DNA of 14,574 bases, taken from the NCBI GenBank assembly GCA_017648225.1, contig JAGCJE010000095.1:1-14574 (forward strand), given 5' to 3'. The position numbers and the translations under genes were made by a program. A model generated the notes under the pieces. It was not told the origin of the DNA, did not search any database, and saw only the letters and a list, made by a program, of their open reading frames with translations. The DNA is from Kiritimatiellia bacterium. Lineage in GTDB: Bacteria > Verrucomicrobiota > Kiritimatiellia > RFP12 > UBA1067. Below, in pieces: positions 7,224-11,756 of this stretch (position 1 is the first letter of the stretch; every line of letters starts with the position of its first letter).

Positions 7224-7991
7224 TTATTTCTCCGCGTAGGCCCATACGGAGCCGGAGCGGGTGATCGTGAGTTTAAGGTCCGGCATATTATACCGGACGA
7301 GCTGCTCGAGCGCGGCAGCGGTCAGTTTGCCGTATTTGCCGTCGACCTCGAGCGGATGATTATCGCCATCAACATACCCGGCGGCGTTGAGCGCGCTTTG
7401 GATGGCGCGCATTATATCGCCGTTCATGAGTGCGCTGATCGGCTGCGGATCGGCGCAGCAGCGCATCAGATCAGGCCATTCGCCTGCAAGCTGCCACTCG
7501 TCCGGATTGTATGCACGCTGTATAACGCCGTAATCACGGCCGCGGCATTCAATGAGCTGACCGTTGCCGACGTATACTCCGACGTGAGTGATCTCGTTCG
7601 GTCCTTCCGACGTTTTAAATACGAGCTGACCGCGGATCGTTGCGGGATCGTTGAGCTTGACTGTGCAAAGGGCTTTATAAATACCGGCTGCGGTATAATC
7701 CTTTTTGATGATCTCTGCAATATCGAGCGCATAATGCACGATCAGACCGGAGCAGTCATACGCGCGTATCGGATTGATCCCGGCCGCTTTGCGTTTGCGG
7801 AAAAGTGCGATCGCGCGCTCTGCGTTTTTATCGTATTCCTCTTTATGGGAGGCATATCCGGAGCGGCGTATGGTCTCCATGTCCCTGATCCATCCCTCGG
7901 GATCGGATTTGGCGAGCACGTTCTCGCCCTGAGCGCCGCGCACGTATATCGCGCGGTCGACCTCATTATCGAGATAATGCAAAAAGTCCAT
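7224..7991 (-). CDS. NlpC/P60 endolysin with C-terminal peptidoglycan-binding domain
   Basis: This 255-aa protein would cut peptide bonds in the cell-wall peptide stem to lyse the host. The NlpC/P60 catalytic Cys is in RAYDCSGLIVHYA (C80), the His in THVGVYVGNG (H136), and the likely third polar residue in LIECRG (E148). These fit the family order Cys-His-polar. Residues from about 193 to 240 (IMRAIQSALNAAGYV, then VDGKYGKLTAAALEQL) form a PG_binding_1 unit that would anchor the enzyme to the wall. There is no signal peptide, consistent with release through the holin encoded 3 nt upstream. The start is ATG preceded by an AGGGGGA site. It could also be a virion-associated hydrolase, because no other tail lysin is visible, but its holin neighbour favours lysis. 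Confidence 0.88.
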   Translation of the reverse strand: MDFLHYLDNEVDRAIYVRGAQGENVLAKSDPEGWIRDMETIRRSGYASHKEEYDKNAERAIALFRKRKAAGINPIRAYDCSGLIVHYALDIAEIIKKDYTAAGIYKALCTVKLNDPATIRGQLVFKTSEGPNEITHVGVYVGNGQLIECRGRDYGVIQRAYNPDEWQLAGEWPDLMRCCADPQPISALMNGDIMRAIQSALNAAGYVDGDNHPLEVDGKYGKLTAAALEQLVRYNMPDLKLTITRSGSVWAYAEK

Positions 7992-7994
7992 ACA

Positions 7995-8264
7995 TTAATC
8001 CCCCTGTCCTAAGCGCTCGCAGAGCTTCGTCATGACAAGCGTATTGTTATTGACGGCCTCGGTCAGCTTTTCCATACGCGCGGTATTCTCTGCGCGGAGT
8101 TCGGCGATCTCCGCCTTATGCTCGCTCATGATACTGCTGATCGTCTCAGCGTGCGCGCGGTCCTTTTCCTCGTCGCGTTTATCGCGCTTGAGGACGTAAC
8201 CGGCGAGCGCTGCCATACAGCCGATAGGGACGCCGATATTAGTCAGTATGTCGACCCATTCCAT
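7995..8264 (-). CDS. Holin-like protein of the BhlA/UviB type
   Basis: This 89-aa protein opens with MEWVDILTNIGVPIGCMAAL followed by AGYVL, one hydrophobic helix (about residues 4-25). It then has a KRDKRDEEKD charged hinge and a long predicted coiled coil to the C-terminus. This layout is typical of the BhlA/UviB holin-like family, which pairs with endolysins in Bacillota phages. It would permeabilise the membrane to release the endolysin. It is the first gene of the leftward operon, and the endolysin gene starts 3 nt after its stop. The ribosome site AAAGGA is weaker and more distant from the ATG (about 11 nt) than elsewhere in the genome, which may keep lysis expression low. Holin activity is inferred from family and context. 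Confidence 0.78.
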   Translation of the reverse strand: MEWVDILTNIGVPIGCMAALAGYVLKRDKRDEEKDRAHAETISSIMSEHKAEIAELRAENTARMEKLTEAVNNNTLVMTKLCERLGQGD

Positions 8265-8292
8265 ATTTATGCGATCCTTTCATATTATAATG

Positions 8293-8408
8293 AGCCGGTC
8301 GCGCGCCGTGGCCCGTATAGGCTGCGAGCCCCGGAAGGCCCCGGAGCGGCTTTTACCCCGTCGCGTCTCCGGTGGCATACGGCAGCGCCTTAAACGACGC
8401 GCTCGGCC
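8293..8408 (-). ncRNA. Candidate packaging RNA (pRNA-like) or structured late leader
   Basis: This GC-rich segment starts about where a perfect leftward promoter should initiate (near 8410). Folded by hand on the minus strand, GGCCG (8408-8404) pairs with CGGCU (8297-8293). After a small internal loop, GCGCGUCG (8402-8395) pairs with CGGCGCGC (8308-8301). A short GGC/GCC step and CCGUAU (8382-8377) with AUACGG (8318-8313) continue the helix. These lead to a three-way junction with arms CCGGAG/CUCCGG (8372-8367 with 8346-8341) and GGGCU/AGCCU (8331-8327 with 8323-8319). U-G pairs in the basal helix and second arm would be A-C on the plus strand, supporting leftward transcription. The functional phi29 pRNA is about 120 nt with a three-way junction, and it docks the ATPase on the portal. 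No open reading frame is evident. Arm pairings are not unique, and a plain structured 5' leader is possible. Confidence 0.5.
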
Positions 8409-8416
8409 TCATATTT

Positions 8417-8445
8417 ATTATATGGATAGTTTTCCACAATGTCAA
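8417..8445 (-). promoter_or_regulatory. Consensus leftward sigma-A promoter
   Basis: On the minus strand TTGACA (8445-8440), a 17-bp spacer and TATAAT (8422-8417) match the vegetative consensus perfectly. Transcription would start near 8410, just before the GC-rich folded segment, and continue into holin, endolysin and structural genes unless stopped. A promoter this strong would not need an activator and may be repressed through the overlapping repeats. Confidence 0.85.
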
Positions 8446-8459
8446 GAGGATTTTCCACA
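8430..8459 (+). promoter_or_regulatory. Pair of TTTTCCACA boxes overlapping the leftward promoter
   Basis: Identical 9-bp boxes at 8430-8438 and 8451-8459 are 21 bp apart, two helical turns, so they lie on the same DNA face. Each fits the DnaA-box consensus TTWTNCACA. The first lies within the spacer of the leftward promoter and the second just upstream of its -35. They could bind host DnaA or a phage repressor. Binding has not been shown. Confidence 0.55.
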
Positions 8460-8468
8460 TTTTACGAA

Positions 8469-8513
8469 AAAATGTTCGGAAATAAATATATTGAAACTTT
8501 TTTCAAAAAAGTT
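8469..8513 (+). promoter_or_regulatory. A/T-tract inverted repeat and p4-like half-sites
   Basis: AACTTTTTT (8495-8503) and AAAAAAGTT (8505-8513) form a perfect palindrome around one C, ending 1 bp before the rightward -35. AAAATGTT lies at 8469-8476. The strings AACTTTTT and AAAATGTT are those I recall for the phi29 p4 regulator site, where they are spaced 15 bp; here order and spacing differ. The A-tracts should bend the DNA. A regulator site is plausible but no p4 homologue is recognised here. Confidence 0.5.
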
Positions 8514-8514
8514 G

Positions 8515-8543
8515 TTGACAATGGGAGCGGCATGTGGTATTAT
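8515..8543 (+). promoter_or_regulatory. Rightward early promoter with extended -10
   Basis: TTGACA (8515-8520), a 17-bp spacer and TATTAT (8538-8543) are preceded by TG at 8535-8536, giving an extended -10. Transcription would begin near 8550 and serve the small early genes and the replication genes to 14451. An overlapping TATAAT at 8541-8546 would need a 20-bp spacer and is less likely. Confidence 0.82.
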
Positions 8544-8549
8544 AATGGT

Positions 8550-8565
8550 GCCGGGGAGCTCCGGC
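8550..8565 (+). other. 5'-terminal hairpin of the early transcript
   Basis: GCCGG (8550-8554) pairs with CCGGC (8561-8565) around GGAGCT. It lies at the predicted start of the rightward transcript and could protect the mRNA 5' end from decay. The ribosome site of the first gene (GAGGA, 8573-8577) follows unpaired. Confidence 0.5.
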
Positions 8566-8584
8566 GGAAAGTGAGGAAAATAAA

Positions 8585-8821
8585 ATGTTCGGCATGAGTT
8601 ACAGGTACGTACGCAGCGAAATGAATAATCGCGATCTCGACGGTTATTATCGCTATATTGAATTCGATGAGAACGGCGTGAGCCGCGATGAATTCACGCA
8701 AATCGATTTTGATGAGGACGTTGAATTTTTTATCGAGGAATTCGGCAACGAGGATATCGCCGTTCAGTATGTTCTTGAGCGCGTTATCACTACCTATTAC
8801 GACGAGTACGGTCAAATATAA
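8585..8821 (+). CDS. Small acidic early protein, unknown
   Basis: This 78-aa protein is the first gene behind the rightward promoter. It is strongly acidic with many aromatic residues (YRYIEFDENG, IDFDEDVEFFIEEFGNEDIA). I do not recognise a family. First-in-operon acidic proteins in phages are often DNA mimics or host inhibitors, but nothing here proves that. The start ATG has GAGGA 7 nt upstream; a second in-frame ATG lies three codons on (8594). The stop overlaps the ribosome site of the next gene. Confidence 0.7.
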   Translation: MFGMSYRYVRSEMNNRDLDGYYRYIEFDENGVSRDEFTQIDFDEDVEFFIEEFGNEDIAVQYVLERVITTYYDEYGQI

Positions 8822-8831
8822 GGAGGATATT

Positions 8832-9083
8832 ATGAAAATAAAATTCAGTACCTTCGAGGAGCTCATCGTTCCTCCGTCCAAAGATAATATGCACATGCTC
8901 AATATGATCGCGCTCTATACCGGCCTCGCCGCCGACGATCTCGTTGAACTGGTCGAAAACGATAAGCAGCTCAATGAGCAGGATCGCAAGCGCGTGATGC
9001 TGCATATCTCCAAGCTGATGCTCATCTCCGACAATATCTACATCACGCTCGATCGGGAGGGATTTTATAATGGCAGCAATTAA
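8832..9083 (+). CDS. Small early protein, unknown
   Basis: This 83-aa protein begins at the ATG with AAGGAGG 7 nt upstream; an in-frame ATG at 8688 lies inside the previous gene and lacks a ribosome site. It begins MKIKFSTFEELIVPPSKDNM and is mostly predicted helical (LNMIALYTGLAADDLVELVE, then QDRKRVMLHISKLMLISDNI). It is soluble and mixed in charge, with no known domain seen. It overlaps the next gene by 14 nt, so the two are probably translationally coupled. Confidence 0.7.
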   Translation: MKIKFSTFEELIVPPSKDNMHMLNMIALYTGLAADDLVELVENDKQLNEQDRKRVMLHISKLMLISDNIYITLDREGFYNGSN

Positions 9084-9234
9084 CTGGTTCGCTCTGATCT
9101 TCGTCGTCATCCTCCCCGTCGGCGTGATGTGCGGCATGGCTGCCGTGCTGATCCGAGACCATATCAAAGCGAGGCGCCGCGCGCGGCGCCTCCACAGACC
9201 GATCGACTCATGGTATGAGCTGCGCGTTGATTGA
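9070..9234 (+). CDS. 54-aa single-pass membrane protein, unknown
   Basis: This short gene starts at an ATG with GGGAGGG 8 nt upstream, overlapping the end of the preceding gene. The translation begins MAAINWFALIFVVILPVGVM and continues CGMAAVLI, one hydrophobic helix of about 24 residues (5-28). A very basic stretch follows (KARRRARRLHRP at 33-44) and the end is WYELRVD. By the positive-inside rule the C-terminus is cytoplasmic. In phi29 an early membrane protein, p16.7, tethers replicating DNA to the membrane through a cytoplasmic domain. This protein is far shorter and shows no p16.7 domain, so the analogy is loose. A holin-like or anti-host role is also possible. Confidence 0.7.
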   Translation: MAAINWFALIFVVILPVGVMCGMAAVLIRDHIKARRRARRLHRPIDSWYELRVD

Positions 9235-9245
9235 CGGAGGTTATT

Positions 9246-9452
9246 ATGAGAGGATATTCCGACGGGCAATTACTGACTATCTATTTATATTGTAGAAAGC
9301 GCAACGACACAGTGACCACCGGTAAATACATGTATAAGGTATTTCAGACCGGCGAAAATACGTTCGAGCTGCACCGTAAACCCGTGAAAAACGACGGCAA
9401 ACACGCGTCCGAATGTATACTCAAAATCAATGAAATCAAATCCCCCGCCTGA
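9246..9452 (+). CDS. Small basic early protein, unknown
   Basis: This 68-aa protein starts at the ATG with GGAGG 5 nt upstream, 11 nt after the membrane protein gene. It has a short apolar segment near the N-terminus (GQLLTIYLYC), too short for a membrane helix. The rest is a basic, strand-rich remainder (YKVFQTGENTFELHRKPVKN, then ECILKINEI), compatible with a small beta domain. No family is recognised. It is the last gene before the 109-nt structured leader of the ssDNA-binding protein gene. Confidence 0.62.
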   Translation: MRGYSDGQLLTIYLYCRKRNDTVTTGKYMYKVFQTGENTFELHRKPVKNDGKHASECILKINEIKSPA

Positions 9453-9457
9453 TGAGA

Positions 9458-9546
9458 GCCGGACCGTAACCGGCCGAAACGGAGCTCCAGCTCCGTAGCG
9501 GGAAACGATATTAAGAGCTGCATCCCTATATTCAGCAGCTCCCCGC
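9458..9546 (+). promoter_or_regulatory. Multi-hairpin leader of the ssDNA-binding protein gene
   Basis: Three stems fit by hand. GCCGG/CCGGC is at 9458-9462 and 9470-9474. CGGAGC/GCTCCG is at 9480-9485 and 9490-9495 with a TCCA loop. A compound stem joins GCGGG (9498-9502) to CCCGC (9542-9546) and GAGCTGC (9515-9521) to GCAGCTC (9535-9541). It ends at the ribosome site GGAAGGA (9547-9553). GGAGCT at 9481-9486 could instead pair with AGCTCC at 9537-9542, so two exclusive folds exist. Translational control of the downstream gene is inferred. Confidence 0.55.
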
Positions 9547-9561
9547 GGAAGGAATTTATCT

Positions 9562-10020
9562 ATGGAACAGAACATCAACACCGAGGCCCTTGAGGTCATC
9601 ACTCCCGCCGCTGCTGCGACCGCTATGATTGCGGAATTCGAGACCGGCATCCCCTCTTTTTTCTGCTCGTTCAGGGCTGAGACCGTCGAGGAAAAGGCCG
9701 CGCTCTACAACGCCATGAACGCTCCCGACGTCCAGATCGCCGATCATATCGGCCAGACTATCAACATGCGCGATATCATTATCGAGGCCGTTGATATGGT
9801 CAACGAGGAGTCCGGCGAGCTGCGTACCGTTCCCCGCTGCACGATCATCGACGTCGAGGGCAATTCCTACGCGTCGACCAGCGCGGGCATTTATAACGCG
9901 CTGCGCAAGATCGCCGGTATTTTCGGCAAGAGCCATTTCGAGGCCGGTCTCCCCGTGCGCGTGCAGCAGCTTTCCCTTAAGGGCGGGCGCCGCACTTATA
10001 CGCTCAATCTCGCGGTATAA
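9562..10020 (+). CDS. Single-stranded DNA-binding protein (p5-like role)
   Basis: This 152-aa protein resembles the ssDNA-binding proteins of small Bacillota podoviruses. Its ordered features are FETGIPSFFCSFRAETVEEK (about 26-45), a KAALYNAMNAPDVQIADHIG segment, a strand-rich middle (TINMRDIIIEAVDMVNEESG, then ELRTVPRCTIIDVEGNSY), and SAGIYNALRKIAGIFG. The C-terminus is basic and beta-rich (VRVQQLSLKGGRRTYTLNLA), without the acidic tail of bacterial SSB. It would coat displaced strands during protein-primed strand-displacement replication. The start is ATG with GGAAGGA 8 nt upstream. A structured leader precedes it and a stable hairpin follows, suggesting separate control of its level. I know the family by pattern; an OB fold is likely but unproven. 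Confidence 0.75.
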   Translation: MEQNINTEALEVITPAAAATAMIAEFETGIPSFFCSFRAETVEEKAALYNAMNAPDVQIADHIGQTINMRDIIIEAVDMVNEESGELRTVPRCTIIDVEGNSYASTSAGIYNALRKIAGIFGKSHFEAGLPVRVQQLSLKGGRRTYTLNLAV

Positions 10021-10049
10021 CGAGCCGCGAATTGGTTTTCCTCACTCAA

Positions 10050-10073
10050 GCGGGCCCGCTCCGGCGGGCTCGC
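10050..10073 (+). other. 10-bp RNA hairpin with UCCG tetraloop after the ssDNA-binding protein gene
   Basis: GCGGGCCCGC (10050-10059) pairs with GCGGGCTCGC (10064-10073) around TCCG; one pair is G-U in the rightward transcript. It shares 13 bases (CGCTCCGGCGGGC) with the post-capsid hairpin on the other strand. No U-tract follows. An alternative longer-range pair is CCGCGA (10025-10030) with TCGCGG (10070-10075). It probably stabilises or processes the upstream message, or terminates partially. Confidence 0.68.
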
Positions 10074-10097
10074 GGCCTATTGGAAGGAGGTATAAAC

Positions 10098-10430
10098 ATG
10101 CCCAGAGGTATCAAATACGATCTTAGGAGCGAGGACGCTCCGCACGTTTATATCACGTGCGGCGACGGAGCCGTGCTAACGTTCTGGTTTACGACCGACG
10201 TGCGCCGCCGCTCGTTCGAGCGCAGGCAGGCCGCATACCGCGAACAGGTCAAAAACGTCGTTAATTCGCGCTACCGCGGCATTTATCTCGAAACCGATGA
10301 GCTCGCTCTGATCGACCTCTATACACGCATTGAGGATAAGGAGCGCCGCATTGAGATACTGGACGTTTTCGGCGTCGTGCGCGAGCTCACCGTCAAGGTG
10401 ACGCTCTCGATCACGGCGAGGATAGTATAG
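10098..10430 (+). CDS. Basic early protein, unknown
   Basis: This 110-aa protein starts at the ATG with AAGGAGG 7 nt upstream; an in-frame upstream start near 10032 would run through the hairpin and is unlikely. It is rich in arginine (TDVRRRSFERRQAAYREQ) with several beta-prone segments (HVYITCGDGAVLTFWFTT, then VRELTVKVTLSITARIV). It lies between the ssDNA-binding protein and the terminal protein cluster. phi29 encodes a 103-aa double-strand-binding protein p6 in its replication operon; size, charge and place agree, but I see no sequence match, so this stays unknown. Confidence 0.68.
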   Translation: MPRGIKYDLRSEDAPHVYITCGDGAVLTFWFTTDVRRRSFERRQAAYREQVKNVVNSRYRGIYLETDELALIDLYTRIEDKERRIEILDVFGVVRELTVKVTLSITARIV

Positions 10431-10439
10431 GAGGGTAGT

Positions 10440-10628
10440 ATGGGTAATCTGTACTATGAGCAGCTCCAGCGTGAGTGCGATCCTGATCGCACCCATTTAC
10501 ATTTAACCAAAGACGAGATTGACACCATTTTGGATGCGCTTGATTACTGCGACGACGAAATGTGTGGAATTGATAACTCTTATAAACGAACAGCCGCAAA
10601 AATACGCGAGGTATATTATGGACAGTAA
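10440..10628 (+). CDS. Small acidic protein, unknown
   Basis: This 62-aa protein starts at ATG with AGGAGGG 4-5 nt upstream. It is acidic with two predicted helices (HLTKDEIDTILDALDYCDDE and YKRTAAKIREVYY). The LTKDEIDTILDAL segment is of a kind common in short phage proteins and gives no function. Two Cys residues are present but no zinc-binding pattern. Its end overlaps the next gene by 11 nt. Confidence 0.62.
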   Translation: MGNLYYEQLQRECDPDRTHLHLTKDEIDTILDALDYCDDEMCGIDNSYKRTAAKIREVYYGQ

Positions 10629-10935
10629 ACGCATCGAACAGCTCCGCGATCAGTACCGGCGCCGCTCAGAGGCTGCGTATCAAAGTTATCAGGACAGCGG
10701 CGTATCACGTTATCTCGCAACGCACACACGCGCGGAGGATATCGCCGACGCGCTCCAAATCGCGCTCGACTCGGTAAGCGAGCATAACAAGCTCATCGAC
10801 CTGCGCGCGCTCGTCGCAGATCTCGCGATCGAGGCGCGGCAGCTTATCCAAACCGGCGACGCCGTCGATATACGTACATTCCTCAAGCGCGTCGAGTGCG
10901 AGGCCTATGTGCGCGATATTATAAGGAGGAAATAA
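10618..10935 (+). CDS. Helical protein upstream of the terminal protein gene, unknown
   Basis: This 105-aa protein starts at the ATG overlapping the previous gene, with a modest GAGG site 5-6 nt upstream. It is almost fully helical, with an arginine- and glutamine-rich N-terminus (KRIEQLRDQYRRRSEAAYQ) and later repeating hydrophobic faces (DLRALVADLAIEARQLI). No domain is recognised. The stop and the ATG of the terminal protein candidate share one base (TAATG), so they are tightly coupled. A replication accessory role is inferred only from position. Confidence 0.65.
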   Translation: MDSKRIEQLRDQYRRRSEAAYQSYQDSGVSRYLATHTRAEDIADALQIALDSVSEHNKLIDLRALVADLAIEARQLIQTGDAVDIRTFLKRVECEAYVRDIIRRK

Positions 10936-11744
10936 TGGCTATCAGATGGAAAGAGGGCGAGCTCGATGATCTCCGGCGCGAGATCGCCCGATATAATAGG
11001 AAAATATCCCGCCTGCAAAAGGCGGGTACCGATCTCGGTATGGGTTCGCTGCCTGAGCGCGGCCGTATCCGTGACGTCAAAAAGATGACGACGCGATCAG
11101 AGCTTACCGCGTTCAAGCGGTCAATGGAGCGTTTCCTTAAACCGGGATCGGAAGCGCTCGTAACCACTAAGGGCGGCGTAACGATACCTAAGTACGAGAG
11201 GGCTGAAATCAACGCACTGAACGCGCGCATCAATGCAAGGCGCCGTAAAGCGTTCGAGGCCGCTCAGAAAGCTCGCAGCGCGGGCGATCTGCCGCTTATG
11301 GGGCGTATCAAAGACAACGAGGCCAAGCCTCGCCGCGGTCTCCAATCCGTAACGCCGAAAGGGTATGCGGAATATAAGCGCGTCGCCTTTAAGGAAGGCG
11401 CCGTTAAATACCCACAGCTCAAAAAAGAGCTATATCGCAAAAACTATATGAAGATGATCGACAATCTTTTCACCGTGCGCGATGCGCGCAAGATCAAGGC
11501 AGCGCTCAAAAACGTGCCGCTCGAACGGTTTATCGACCGGACTATCAACGAGGAGGAGATCGCGTTCTCGATCGGCTCGCCTCCCGCGACCGGCGCCGAC
11601 ACAGTAAGCGCTCGCATGGTCGAGCGGTTTGAAAAAGTATTCCCGAATGAGTTTAAGAACGTCAAGCTCAAGGACGTCAAATACTCGACGGAGGCCGATG
11701 AGATCATCTGGGAAGATGATGACGAGGGCGAATGGTATGAATAA
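10935..11744 (+). CDS. Terminal protein (p3-like), candidate
   Basis: This 269-aa protein matches phi29 terminal protein p3 (266 aa) in size and in position just upstream of the protein-primed polymerase. It would supply the hydroxyl that accepts the first nucleotide and stay bound to the 5' ends. The first 60 residues are highly basic and helical (ELDDLRREIARYNRKISRLQ), as expected for the DNA-binding N-terminal domain. The middle is basic (RRRKAFEAAQKARSAGD). The C-terminus is acidic (EIIWEDDDEGEWYE). phi29 primes from Ser232; candidates here include S212, S215, T219, T223 and S225 in the FSIGSPPATGADTVSAR loop between helical segments. ATG with AAGGAGG. No catalytic motif exists to confirm it, so this rests on context, length and charge. 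Confidence 0.78.
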   Translation: MAIRWKEGELDDLRREIARYNRKISRLQKAGTDLGMGSLPERGRIRDVKKMTTRSELTAFKRSMERFLKPGSEALVTTKGGVTIPKYERAEINALNARINARRRKAFEAAQKARSAGDLPLMGRIKDNEAKPRRGLQSVTPKGYAEYKRVAFKEGAVKYPQLKKELYRKNYMKMIDNLFTVRDARKIKAALKNVPLERFIDRTINEEEIAFSIGSPPATGADTVSARMVERFEKVFPNEFKNVKLKDVKYSTEADEIIWEDDDEGEWYE

Positions 11745-11756
11745 AGGGAGGATCAC

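Noticed and set aside
8284..8289. TATAAT on the minus strand just upstream of the holin gene, as a second late promoter
   Set aside because: No -35 at 16-18 bp, no extended -10, and it would leave only a very short leader. A factor-dependent promoter is not excluded.
8541..8546. TATAAT as the -10 of the rightward promoter
   Set aside because: It would need a 20-bp spacer; TATTAT at 8538 gives 17 bp and an extended -10.
10032..10097. N-terminal extension of the 110-aa gene from an upstream start
   Set aside because: It would run through the UCCG hairpin and has no ribosome site, whereas AAGGAGG is well placed for the ATG at 10098.
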